Of a DNA stretch of 64,000 nucleotides, positions 1-11,572 are shown piece after piece. Under the pieces are notes generated by a model. The model made no database searches. It was not told where the DNA came from and saw only the letters and a list, made by a program, of their open reading frames with translations. Numbering within the stretch: the first letter of the stretch is position 1; the number at the start of each line of letters is the position of its first letter. This stretch comes from Ctenosaura bakeri (taxonomy: Eukaryota > Chordata > Lepidosauria > Squamata > Iguanidae), in the NCBI GenBank assembly GCA_948474755.1, contig CAOLHI010000025.1, positions 586,001 to 650,000 on the forward strand. Direction: 5' to 3'. Made by a program: the position numbers and the translations under genes.

Positions 1-239
1 TTTAAAATTCTGTCATTAGAAGGACAGAAGGTATTGCTGGAGTAGGTATTCACACGACTTGTTTTAGTAGTGAGGTAGTATGTGTATTTAACCTATTTAA
101 TTTAACCTATTACTGTTGCGAAGTGTGTATATGTATTTTTAAAAACTGCTTTTAAATTGAATTATCTATTATATAAAAGTCAAAGTTTGTATGTTTGCTT
201 GTCTGTGTCAGGCAAAGACCTAATATGATTGGCTGCCTG

Positions 240-320
240 AGAAGATTCTGTGGAATCCTGGGATTTGCAGTTTAGGGAGAAGCCTTTAGAATTCTCAGCC
301 AGAGAGCCCTTGAGCCTAGC
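240..320. repeat. Fragment related to the palindromic element at 63.4 kb
   Basis: The stretch TGTGGAATCCTGGGATTTGC followed by AGTTTAGGGAG closely resembles the arm of the hairpin element at 63434-63607 (CTCTGGAATCCTGGGGTTTG). Only one arm is recognisable here, so this is probably a decayed member of the same non-autonomous DNA transposon family. Confidence 0.4.
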
Positions 321-1521
321 TGGTTGCTATGGAGACAAGGCCTAGCAGCAAGGAGGAAGGTAGTGTATTCCCTCAGGAACCCAACCTCTGTATATTAATA
401 TAAGTCTGAATACAGATTGGATTGGGGAATATGGGGAAAAGTTACAGGTACTAGACAAGATGGTTTGGGGAATTAGAGACCCAGGATCTCAAATCTTTCT
501 AACAAGTATTATCTATGAGAAAATAAAATCCTGGGCAATGCCGGGTATATCTGCTGGTGCTTAATAAAATCACTATTTGACTACTAAATTAGGTGTTTTC
601 ACTGTTATAGCTAACAAGCTTCAAACAGGAGCTTGCTGAACCGATTGTGTGAATAGGACTAGAATCCAATTTGAAAATATCTCTCTCTGTGTGTAGAGCT
701 TGTCTCTGACCTGATGCCACTGGACCTGCCGTACTTGCATCATCCCCAACCACCATGGTCATTGGTCTGGGGCAGTGAGAGTTGCAGTCCAATACATCTG
801 GACGATGTATTGGGAAAGGCTGCTTTGATAGTACGTTCTTCTATTCTGGCTATTCTAATGGACTTTTTAAAACCTCCAACTCTGTCTCTGGAGAAAAGAG
901 GCTGTGCCTCCCACGTATTTCTAAGAAGTGTGAGGAAAACTAATAAAATTTGGAGAAGAGGAGAACTGTAGGAATTCAAAATTGATATAGTGTGCATCAG
1001 CTTATGCATGCAGAATAATTGAGTAGTAAAATTTTTCCGAATGTACTGTACCAGGGTGTGAACTTGAACATATTTTGATGCTGTTCCACCAGAAAGAACA
1101 CTTTCCTTGCACATAAAAATCTAGCTTTTTCGTGACCTCTGATTCACACAAGGAGCTTTCATATCTGGACAGAAGAGCCAGTTGGACATTTTTACAGCTG
1201 AGCAAAGCCTTTGTAGGTGGGAGCCCAGCCCTCTCCAAGTGTGAATTCCCAGTTAGGCCCCCGACTTATCCTTCAGTTCCTTTACATCTGTTGCAGCTAC
1301 AGCAGCCTGTTGGAACTTTTCTCTTGCTTCCTGGTGTGCTTTGTCAAACTGCCTTTCTTCATGTTTATTTTCCTTGTTTTTCCTTTGCTTTGTCACTTAT
1401 TTTGTTTCTCTTTCTTTTTTTTTAATTTTTATTTTTTTGAGAGGAAGAAAGTAGTGCTCAATTGAACCTTGAGATTCATGGCATCAAACTCAGTATATTT
1501 ATTTATGTCAGCAAAAATTTA
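321..1521. other. Intronic stretch, no recognised element
   Basis: AT-rich unique-looking sequence with no recognisable gene or repeat. It includes a short poly-T/pyrimidine tract near 1370-1440. Open frames here overlap on opposite strands and show no family features. Confidence 0.5.
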
Positions 1522-1917
1522 CAGTCGGCCTTTCACATTCGCAAGTTTGACCTCTGCAAATTTGATCATTTTTGATGCACTCACTTGCCTCCCCCTGATT
1601 CTCCCCCTCTCATTCCATTGCCTTTTGCCTGGGCGCATGTACCTTCTCCCTGCCTGGGCGTGGGAATGGGAGGGGGAATAGGTGGAAGGCATGCGTGCAT
1701 CTTCTCCATGTGTGGGGCTATCCCCTCCCATTCATTTGTTTTTTGCCCAGGCACAGAAATGGAAGGCACTTGTGCTCAGGCAAAACCGTAAGTGAAGGGG
1801 AGGGGGGCTGGAATTAAATGATGGGGGAGAATTAAATGGTGGGGGAGTTATTTGTGATTTTTTGACTTTTATTATTGTTCCGCAACCTGAACCCTTGCAA
1901 AAGTTGAGGAGCCACTG
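1522..1917. mobile_element. Tigger/pogo-like non-autonomous DNA transposon, copy 1
   Basis: The left end reads CAGTCGGCCTTTCACATTCG and the right end, reverse-complemented, reads CAGTGGCTCCTCAACTTTTG. These are related terminal inverted repeats, flanked on both sides by TA, the target duplication of mariner/Tigger elements. The interior has no transposase frame. Copies with the same type of ends occur at 25225-25608 and 46820-47139. Confidence 0.65.
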
Positions 1918-4193
1918 TACCTTAAAAAGTGTGCGGATTGCAAAAATAAAATCCCAGAAGCACATGGTCAGTCTCCTTGCCTTTTAAAAATCATGGTGAG
2001 AGACATACCATCAGAATTTCACCATTGCTTGCACTTTACAAAGCAGGCATCGCAAAACTGGACTGTCTTACAGTATAGGTAGTAGAAAGCTCTTTTAAGG
2101 CTCTGTCTTGAGAAGAAATTTGTTTGTTTGCCTCCAGCTTGATTTCAGTTCCAGCATCCCTTGATATTGTCTTCAGTTCTATTGGCCTTGGTCCGATTCA
2201 GATCAACATTAGCCCCACTGAGGTTGGCATTGCCTCCTGCTCTAACACTGTTGTCAACTCTGTTGACAGACTCTTCCATAACTGTGTCCTGAAATCCCCA
2301 AGCAGAGCCTTAGAGATTTTTTTTTCCTCTTCAAGATGCAAATCAGCTCACAGAACAGAAGGAGGTAAAGGCCTCAGATGGAGGGACAAGTGTATTGATA
2401 GATTTCCTACAAGCTTAGTGCTGTTGGGTCTCTTGGTGTTTTCATGATCAGCAACATCTGGAAGTGACATCTGAAAATACCCCAATTTGTAGCCTCTTTT
2501 TCCAAGGGGAGCTGCTCAGATTATAATTTCATTGGGCTGGACTGAGACAGCCTTCTTTAGCTTGTTTCTGGAGAGAGTGGACAAACCAAGAGTGAGCCAG
2601 TGCTTTGACTTTGAGATGTTGATCCACAACCTTAATTTGAAACTCTTCTTGGACTGAACTCCATTCTGGCTGTCTATTCCATAGAGGAACTCTAACTATG
2701 AATCTTTTGACATTCTCTGGATTTTAAATACCCTCAGAATGCTTTTATGCCCACACATTATGCTTGGGGTGCTACTACACTCCTGGAGTGCCTACCATTC
2801 TTAGCTACCCCAGGACAACAATATCTGTTGCTGCCACCATCCTTTGATGGCATTTGAACTAGATCATGTAATGCAAGCTCCAATGAAAAACAAAGTGATC
2901 ATATGCTACATATGAGCAAATAGAAGCAGAGTTGGGAGTGTCTTCTGCTCTTGCTTCTCAGCTTCTTGGATTGATGCATATATTAAAATGCAGTTTATCT
3001 TTCAGGTGAGAGCGGTTGTTTGATGGATGCTTTTGGTTGTCAGGACTCTTCTCAAAGAAGTGGCATTTGGCACCTTTTTGCATCAGGAGGAAATGAGAGA
3101 TGGAACTTTGCATGTTGTCAGACAGCTAGCTTTGCCTAGCTAGTTTTTGCAAAAGGTGAAAACATCTTTGGAGTGATTTCTTTTATCTATAACTAGAAAA
3201 GCCCAAATCTGTGTGCTTTCCCAGTATTTCCTCTCATTGCAAGGATCTTCTCAGAGATCCAGAATGACAGTGTGGGCTGTTTCTCATTATCCCTTAGTGA
3301 GTGAGGGAATCGTGATTTGCCACTCTACTCCTACTACCACCAGTAGCAGAAGAGAAGTTCTCATGTCTTCCTCACATCCCAGATCTTCTGATGCAGCAAA
3401 AAGGTTCTGTCAGACACCATGACCTAAAATCACTTTGCCTGATGGCATGGAGGATTTACATTCAAACAGCTTCCACTAGAGATAACCAGAGTAACTGAAG
3501 CTGCAAAATGTTACATAGCCAAGTAAAACACATTGCTCTCCACTCTGATTGCATGGGACATATGCATGTTTACTGTCAGGGACATCTGTACTTCTTGTTA
3601 TATAACCTTTTCCTTTCTTCCAAGTAACTCTCCCCTCATGAAATTGGGTGGAAATTTAAATATTTATTTAGTAAAGTATTTGCTTATCACTCCTCAGCTT
3701 TCTTGGGTCCCAGGGAATGTTCAACAGATTAAAAACATTCTTTAAAAGCAAACAAAATTACTTAAAAACAGTGTTAAACATATGTATGCGCATAAAATTA
3801 AAAGAGCCCCAAAGTCCTATCCTGGTTTTAAGGACGTACATAGGCCATACAAAAATATGGACATATATGCAAATATATAATAGTTATACCCATACTCAAC
3901 CCAAATTTATTTTATTGTGATAGCAACAAATAGCTTCATTCACTACGTGGGTTGGATATTAAATATACTATTTCTATGAAATTTAAAAATCAACCTTATA
4001 TGTTAGTCAGACTGTAAATCATAAAAATCATACCTACTTCCAAATTATGTAATATGTTTTGATGTGCTACTGCAGTGGTCAGTACATCCCACTCTAAAGA
4101 ATTCTGTATTGACACAGTGAGTACAGTAAGAACTTATTCAGTTCTCATATCTGAAATATATAAGTACATTATTCAACTGTTATATCTTAAATA

Positions 4194-4215
4194 TGTGTGT
4201 GTGTGTGTGTGTGTG
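4194..4215. repeat. (TG)n microsatellite
   Basis: Eleven uninterrupted TG units. Confidence 0.95.
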
Positions 4216-6699
4216 GATCACAGTAACTTGCTCTCTTAAGAATGCACATTTTTAAAAAGTAATCATTTTTTGTGATTTATAAGGTGTATTAAAAACCTTA
4301 AAATTAAAAGATTTTCCTGAAAGGAGAAATAGTCTTAATTCAGAACATGGTTTTTGCTTTGAAGTTGTTTGATCTTTGAATAAAAGGAAGGAAGCATTTT
4401 AAAATATTAGCCAGGACAGCATCACTTTAATTTTTTTTTCTTTCCAAATTCCTAGTTGATTCTAGTTTTTTGTACTAATCATTTTTTGCTTTTAGGTCCT
4501 TTTTTTAAAAGATATGTAGCAGCGGTGCACATAAACTTAAAAAGATTTTAGAATTCTGTCTGCAGTTGTAAAACAACTCTGGAGATGTCTGCAGTTAGAA
4601 TCTGAATAACATGTGAATGAAAGTTCCTTTTAAAGTTTTGTGCACAGTGTAGGATGTTTAACCCATTTATGTGAAAATGTCTGGCTTAATACAAGGAGAG
4701 GCTTTTTAAAAAATGCCATCTTTAAATACTTCTCAGAGCTGTCATTCCAGTAGATCCTGCTCAGTGCATGAAATGGTGTCTTCAGAGTCCATAGAACTGA
4801 CACCAGTTTTGGACATGTGAAAATTTTCAGGTGTGCACACAGCTTGATATTTCTAGAAAATTTGAAATTCTATTCTAGCGGTGTACATTTAAATTGTAAG
4901 CTAATACCTCTGTTATTAAGTTAGTTATTAAGTCTGCTTTCTTTTGGTAGGCATCTCTTCTTTTTAAGAATGAAAGGACTTTCTTTACAGCTGCTTGTAT
5001 GGCTGCACTGTTGGTGATCAGACAGAAATCCTTGAATTCTAAAATTCACTTCAGCTGCCTCAGTGGCAAGGAAGAAATATTTATCTGGGGTAACGGCAGC
5101 TTACAAGTCCCAGATGTCTAATTATAACTATGAGACATGTTTTTTTGTCTTTGTCTGTTAATATATTCATCCAATTTTCAGTCTACGGGCAGGATATATA
5201 AAGAATGTGTAAAGACAATTTCATTGTGAACAACCTGCAGCTGGAGTGTGAACTGAAGCTACAGTGGAAATTGAGAGGTGGTTTTCTAACTGGCTGAATT
5301 ACTGAGATTCAGCATATTAATAGTGCAGAATCCAAAATGCTATCTGCTTGTCCCATTGAAATCAATGCAATATTTGCATTATCTGCATACAAATAGGTAT
5401 TATTTATTTCATTAAAACGAAACTTAAGAAAGCGTATTGTCCTTTGAATTGTGCACTCTGTTATTCTTTCACTTTGATTGGAAAAAAAATCACCTAGTGT
5501 GATTTAAATCTATGTTTAGAAGCTTTATTTTGAGATTATTCTTTCTAGAACATTTATAAATAGTTTACCGTTACCTTCAGTTAGATTATTTACGTTGTAA
5601 GGGGAATAAATGAGGGTACTGAAAGCAGTTAGTAGTTGTTAGTGTGATAGAAGACGTGTGCACATGAAATACTTATGTACTCATCCTGAGAATAAACGAC
5701 CCAGAGAACAACTTCATGTTAATTACAGTTTCACATATTATTAATATTGCCTCAGTTCCATTTGACTGATTAGAATATTTTGTGTTCCTTCATTATGTTT
5801 TAGGTTTTTGAAAACAGTGCATTTCTAAAAATGGAAGAAATATTCGAGTAAATATAGCAAGAGAAACTTTTTCAACCCCAAGGAGATACACATTTTGCAA
5901 AAGATGTAAATGTTTGCTGAACCTTGCCTCTCCCTGCATTCTCATTCAGCCTTTATTTTTAAAAAAGCCTACCAGGGCTTGGGATTTTAAAATGCTGCCT
6001 GGATTTTATTTTCTCTCCGGTTGTCTCAATTAGACTTTCATAGTGCATCTTTCCAAATAAAACACGCTTGTTCCCTGTTGATTTCTGAAATTATCCTTGA
6101 CAGGTCCCTTTCTGTCCTCTCTGGGATTCATTTTATTCAGATTTCTGTTCAGCTATAAAGATGTAGAATTTATTATAACTAATAACCTGGTATGTTTCCA
6201 TTAAAGTGTTGCTTAACAGGCGTAGTCTCTCTCTAGTGGCACTTTCTTTTAAAGACGTAGCCGTTGACTGTCTAAGCCATCCTTATAAGGTTGTCACCTA
6301 CCTAGTGTTATGTATTTTCCTTTAAGCAGGATTTAGGAGTTGATTTGTTGCAACCATTTTTTTTTTAACCTGTGAAAAGGTGTGATGTTCTCAGGGATTG
6401 CAAACTAAAAAGACTACCCAAGTTTGTTTGTTTTTAAAAAACAGTGTTTTTTGCACTGTGAGGAAAAAATAGATACAGATATCCAGGCAGGCATATTCTA
6501 GATAACTCTTATTGTTTTTATCTCAAACTGAGAGAGAGAAAAAAATGGGTTGATGCTTGTTTTTTGAAACTGATGTTGAAGTGTCCTTATTTTAACTGCT
6601 GCATAAAAGATTATTTCATGCAGGATGATGGAGGGGGGTGGACAGAACTTCAAGGTAAGGTGTCTCCCTGTCATTCAGCTGAGAAGAACCTGTTGCCTT

Positions 6700-6990
6700 G
6701 CAATTACTGTTATTGAATCCTAGGCCCTTACCGCATGAAGTCATCGTCCTGGCAAAGCCACACGTTGTTTCCAGTCCAGGACCCATTCTACCGCACGACA
6801 TCATCCCTAACCAGCTGCTTTCCCATCTCAATCCATCCCAAATCAACGCTTTTTCATTACTGGAAAAAAAATCTAGTAATGGCCTCTTTTCCCACCACAA
6901 TTCTGTCAGCTAGGCAAGTGCAGGTCGTCATCAGCGTTTAGTTCCTGTCGTCGCTGATCCAGGAGTGCGCAGGGTGTGAATGTGCCCAGC
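6700..6990. other. CpG-bearing segment with a repeated 16-mer
   Basis: This stretch has noticeably more CpG than its AT-rich surroundings. It carries a near-repeat, ACCGCATGAAGTCATC at 6730-6745 and ACCGCACGACATCATC at 6790-6805, exactly 60 bases apart. It could be a decayed CpG-rich DNA transposon or a regulatory element. I do not recognise the family. Confidence 0.35.
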
Positions 6991-8034
6991 TTGTCCCTCT
7001 CTCGGCTACTCCCATGGTGTGGTAACTTCAAAATCTATCACCTCTCTGTGTTTATTTTAAATTTCTCCTTTGAGTTAATTTTTTAAAAACTTTTAAAATA
7101 CATTTTTTAGTGTTATAGTGCAAAAATGCAATAGCCGACAGGCATGTCATGACTTTACAACGTTGCTAGTATGGCTTACAAAAAAAACCCCAAAACCTGA
7201 CCAATGAGGAGCTGTGGGGCAGGGAAGAGGACTTGCCAATGACACTGCAATGTGGTGGGAACATTCTTGGGAATAAGGCTGTCAATCAGTTTAAGTAAAA
7301 AGGGTGCAATAGAGAGTTTTCCTAACCCAACACCATCAAAGAAATGTCAATGCTGAGATTGAAATGGAACAATGTGCTGTTGAGGTGTGGTGTGGTAAGG
7401 GCCCTAGTGTCGAAGGAGTACGTGGAAGAAGCGGAGAGTGCAAATTGACTGTCTGATGCTAATAAAAGTACTTCCCTGCATCATACAAAACAGCGTCACC
7501 TTTGTAGTGGCACCAGCCTAATGTGCTCTTAAGGGGAAAACAGTCATTCTTTACGTAGAACAAGAAAATTCTGTCTCAAAGAACAAGCTGACTTCACACA
7601 TAGACAAAGGTAAAATGTTCTCTGCTTGCCTTTGGGCTAGAACTTTCAGCCACAGATTCTGCCGTAACAAGACAGGTAATTAGTATGACACCAAGAGACC
7701 TGTGTCCAGAAGAGTTTGACTACGCTCCTGGTGTGTGTGCTAAGCATAGTGTGACTTTCTCGTTCTCTGTCTTAATAAGTTTCTATATAAAACTTGTTGC
7801 AGCTGATGTTACATTCTATTCTGATAAGGCAATAACTGCACTGTGCAACACATTTCTTATCTGGTTGGCATTAGAAGGTGGGATCCATACGATCTTCTGC
7901 TAACTCAGAGCAGTTTTTTTTTTAATTTGAAAAGTACATTACCAACCCACAAGGTCTTATATTCTTTTAAAACCTGTTTGCCATGCAAGCTTGTCAGAGA
8001 TGGGAAAATTCAACCAGGCTGCCCACTCAGGTTA

Positions 8035-8470
8035 TAGAATCATAGAAATCTACAGTTGGAAGAGACCACACAGGCCATCCAGTCCAACCCCCTGCCATGC
8101 AGGAACACCCTCAAAGCAATCCCGACAGATGGCCATCAAGCCTCTGCTTAAAAACCTCCAAGGAGGGAGACTCCACTACACTCCGAGGCAGCAGATTCCG
8201 CTGCCGGACAGCCCTGACCGTCAGGAAGTTCTTCCTGAGGTTCAGGTGGAATCTCCTTTCCTGCAGCTTGAATCCATTGCTCCTTGTCCTGGTCTCTGGA
8301 GCAGCAGAAAACAAGCCCTCTCCTTCCTCTACGTGGCATCCCTTCAAATATTTAAACATGGCTATCATGTCCCCTCTTAACCTTCTCTTCTGCAGACTAA
8401 ACATACCCAGCTCTCTAAGTCTATCCTCATAGGCCATGACTTCCAGGCCTCTCACCATTTTGGTTATCAG
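8035..8470 (-). mobile_element. CR1 LINE, 3' end (antisense)
   Basis: The minus strand encodes the C-terminal part of a CR1 ORF2, with [25 protein letters not shown] and a [10 protein letters not shown] segment. It ends in the short tandem 3' tail typical of CR1 (TAGAATCATAGAAAT on the plus strand). It is 5'-truncated, as most CR1 copies are. The product would be a reverse transcriptase tail and is not functional. Confidence 0.9.
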
Positions 8471-9916
8471 AGACTTGAGCCTTCAGAGGTCTCCAAGTCC
8501 CATCCTTTCGGAAAAGGGAAAGGGGGCTGGAGAACAGCAATGCTTCTTGAAGTTGCAACTCAGTTTTGTTTTTCCCCTCATCTTCGCTGATTGGAGAAGG
8601 GGAGAAGAGAGCATAGCTGACTTGAGGTTCAGCTGGTTGCTTTCAGACAGTGGGAGAGTTTGCTTTTCTCCTCCCTTGCTTCCTTTTGGGCCACATGCAA
8701 TACAGGGAGGGGACGGTGATGACCAAAAGGAAAAATGCTTAACCTCCATGAACACATGAAGCTAGTTCCCCAATTCTTTGGATTTTTTTTTTAAATACTT
8801 GTATTCCACACTTCAGCAGAATAAGTCTCTGAGCAATTAGCACAATTAAAATATCAAAACAGTGAAAGAGCAGAGCCATCATTATGATGCTGAAATTCAA
8901 AGCCTGAGAACAAAAAAACTTATATTATCATGTTATTCTTCATGGAGAGAACTATCACCAGATGGAGTGCCAAAACTGAAAAGGCCCTCTCCTGCCGTTG
9001 TAGCATTTAACTTTTCTGTACATCACTTGAGCCAAAGAAACCACAAAGTGATTGTTCTGTAAAGGAACACCCACAACTCAGTGGTAAAGAATGTGCATTG
9101 CCTGTAGGAAGTACTACATCCTTAACTGTGGCCAGTGACGCTAACTGTAACAGAGCTTGGAAAAGTTACTTTTTTAGACTATGGATTTTGGACTACAGAT
9201 CCAGGAATCCTCTGCCTTTGGCCATGCTACCCCTGTGGTTTCTGAGATCTTTGGTTCCCAAATATTTTCTTGCAATTTCTGAAAGAAATAAAAATAAAAC
9301 AGGTTTAGACTTACCTGTGCCTTAATATATGCCTTAATGTATACTTGAAGAGTGCAGTCTTGCAGTGAACTTCAACTGTGTTACTCCATTGTTGTATTAC
9401 CTGTACAGATTTCAGCTCTGCTTTCCAGTGCAATTCAAAGTGCTGTTGATCATTTATAAAGGCTTTAAATGACTCTTGGATCTACTTCTATATGTTTCTC
9501 CCTCTCTGTTAAGATCCTGTTGAAAGGCATTTCTCTGTTTCCTGCTGGCTTCTGAGGTATAGTTAGCAGGAACATGTGAACATGACCTTTTCTGTCATGG
9601 TACCAAGACATGGCATTCCTTGCCCGGGGAAGTTCGTTTGGTGTCTTTTTAGCAGCATTCCTCCATCATCAGCCCTTTCACCAAGCGTTTGATTTGTCTG
9701 CTGCTTAGGGAAAATATTTTTGTTTCAGCTCCTGATTCATTATTTTATTTGCTGTTTTTCAGCCTCTTTATTAGTGGCTTGTGCTTAAATACTGTTTGAA
9801 GTTTAATTACTTGGGTTGTATAAACAGAGTACTGGATACAAGTTCTCAGAAATTTTCTATATACTTGATTTGAGAAAGAAATGACTGTTTGCATTATGCT
9901 AAACTATGGCTTAACG
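8471..9916. other. Intronic stretch, mostly unassigned
   Basis: No gene is seen. The part at 9138-9230 belongs to a dispersed family listed separately. The rest looks unique. Confidence 0.45.
9138..9230. repeat. Dispersed repeat (TTTGGACTACAGATCC family), copy 1
   Basis: A block including GGAAAAGTTACTTTTTTAGA, then TTTTGGACTACAGATCCAGG and GGCCATGC. It reappears at 40520-40610 (TTTTTGGACTTCAGATTCCA, then GTATGGCCA). I recognise this as a common lizard interspersed repeat but cannot assign a class. Confidence 0.5.
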
Positions 9917-10036
9917 CAGGAATGGGAAGCTTTTGCTTATCCAGACATTTGAAGTAGAATTCTCACAGTTCTTTATCATTGGTTATGTTAGCTGCAGCTT
10001 CGGGGCATCTGAAAAGGCAAAGGTTCCTTGCCCCTG
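9917..10036. mobile_element. Small hAT-type MITE
   Basis: The left end is CAGGAATGGGAAGCTTTTGC and the right end, reverse-complemented, is CAGGGGCAAGGAACCTTTGC. Both are hAT-style termini. Flanking 8-mers GCTTAACG and GATTAAAG agree at 6 of 8 positions, consistent with an aged 8-bp target duplication. At 120 bp it is non-autonomous. Confidence 0.65.
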
Positions 10037-10292
10037 GATTAAAGTGGCGTACATAAGCAGATAGAACTAAACCACATAGTCATCTTTACCCACCCACTTC
10101 TTCTTCAATCCATCCAGGAAGAGAATTTTGGCTTACTTTGGCTTTTGACTAATAGATGACTGTTAGGCTTTCAGATGCAGCACGCTGTGGTGAACAGTGA
10201 TTAATTTCAATTCGAGACATCTGGGCTTCTGCAGTTAACCAGGTTAGCCATGATTCTCAGTTCAGATGATGGGCAAGCCACAATTAACTAAT

Positions 10293-10446
10293 CCTCGGAG
10301 TGTGGTAGAGTCTCCTTCTTTGGAGGTTTTTAAGCAGAGGCTGGATGGCCATCTCTTGGGAGAGCTGTGATGTGTGTTCCTGCATAGCAGGGAGTTGGAC
10401 TTGATGGCCCCTGGGTCTCTTCCAACTCTATGGTTCGATGATTCTA
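10293..10446 (+). mobile_element. CR1 LINE 3' tail (sense)
   Basis: It runs from CCTCGGAGTGTGGTAGAGTC through TTTTTAAGCAGAGGCTGGAT and GTTCCTGCATAGCAGG to the tail GGTTCGATGATTCTA. This is the same family as the 8.0-kb copy, on the opposite strand. Confidence 0.88.
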
Positions 10447-11362
10447 AAAGCAAACACTGTTGAACACACAGGAGAAAAAGCAAAAAGTGTGTATGCTTAT
10501 GCGTCCTTTTGCTTATGCAGATCATACTAAACCAGGGATAGCCAGCCTTTTGGGGCCTGTGAGCACATGTAGAGATGTTATAAATTGTTGTGAATATCAC
10601 CATAAAAATTGTTGCGGGGTGACTACCAATCACAGAATGGCAGTTATGGGAGCCTGTCTGGTTACGAAGAACAAATAATTAGGTAAAGAAACAGTGCAAG
10701 GTAGACATTGGAGCCGAGCATCAAATGCCAAGCCACATATTTAGCCTATAAAGCACAACAGAATTATTTCAGAGACAGTTTTAGACAGCTAATGGAGCAG
10801 ACTGAAGTTTCCACTATTTGCCAAGAACAACTCTGGGCTCACATTTTGAAGAAAGGAAAGAAAGAGGACAGGACGACTCACTTACTAGCACTGTCAAAGT
10901 GGTACGTATGTATAAATTTAAGAGAGGTCAACAGTGAAGTATCAGAATACCCAGTGCTGAACCACAGTGACCAGTGGCTTAAACTAACCTTGATATTTCT
11001 GGCATTGGCAGAGTAGCACTTAATGCAACAACTTCTCTCTCTTTTTTAAAGTTAGACTTCATGTGTGTCCAGAAAAAAAAATCACTTAGCTTCTAGGTGA
11101 TACTTGAAACAAAAGAGCTGCTATAATTGCTTTTGTATTTTCACAATAGGGTCTCAAGTGGTATGAATGTTCATGGCACTCTTCCCCGGTGGTTGGTTAA
11201 TCTTTTTCTTAACAGCTTCTTGTAGCAGTTACAAGCGAGTCCTCTATTTGTAAGGCAAGAACAGGCTAAGAGGTCACAGAAGTCTATCTTCTTCTTTAAA
11301 AGATCCATATGCACACATGTCTTATTAAAGGTCAATTTCCTGTTTTCAAGCCTCGCTTTGCC
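10447..11362. other. Intronic stretch, unassigned
   Basis: No recognisable repeat or gene. A 102-codon frame at 10708-11016 shows no recognisable family and is likely chance. Confidence 0.4.
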
Positions 11363-11572
11363 TTGTTGTTGTTTCCAGTTTATGACAACCCCAAGGTGAA
11401 CCAATGACAGGGTTTTCTTGGCAAGATTTCTTCGGAGGGGGTTGCCTTTGAGACTGAAAAGAATGTGACTTGCCTTAGGTCAACCAGTGGGTTTCCATGG
11501 GTCAGAGGGATTCAAACTCTGGTCTTCAGATTCGTAGCCCAACACTGACACCACTACACTGTACTGGCTGTC
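11363..11572 (-). mobile_element. Sauria-type SINE (antisense)
   Basis: On the plus strand it starts with the tail TTGTTGTTTCCAGTTTATGA, then GGTTTTCTTGGCAAGATTTC, then GTGGGTTTCCATGG, and ends in the tRNA-like head (GGATTCAAACTCTGGTC, CCACTACACTG). The order is that of a reversed tRNA-derived Sauria SINE with a Bov-B-like 3' tail. This family is diagnostic of squamates. Confidence 0.85.

Larger units (their letters stand above)
1920..8034. other. Long intronic stretch with few recognisable repeats
   Basis: About 6 kb with no gene and few recognisable repeats. The exceptions are a TG microsatellite near 4.2 kb and a CpG-bearing segment at 6.7-7.0 kb, both listed separately. The part from about 3.5 to 6.6 kb is AT-rich and low in CpG. 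Old, unrecognisable repeats may be present. Confidence 0.5.
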
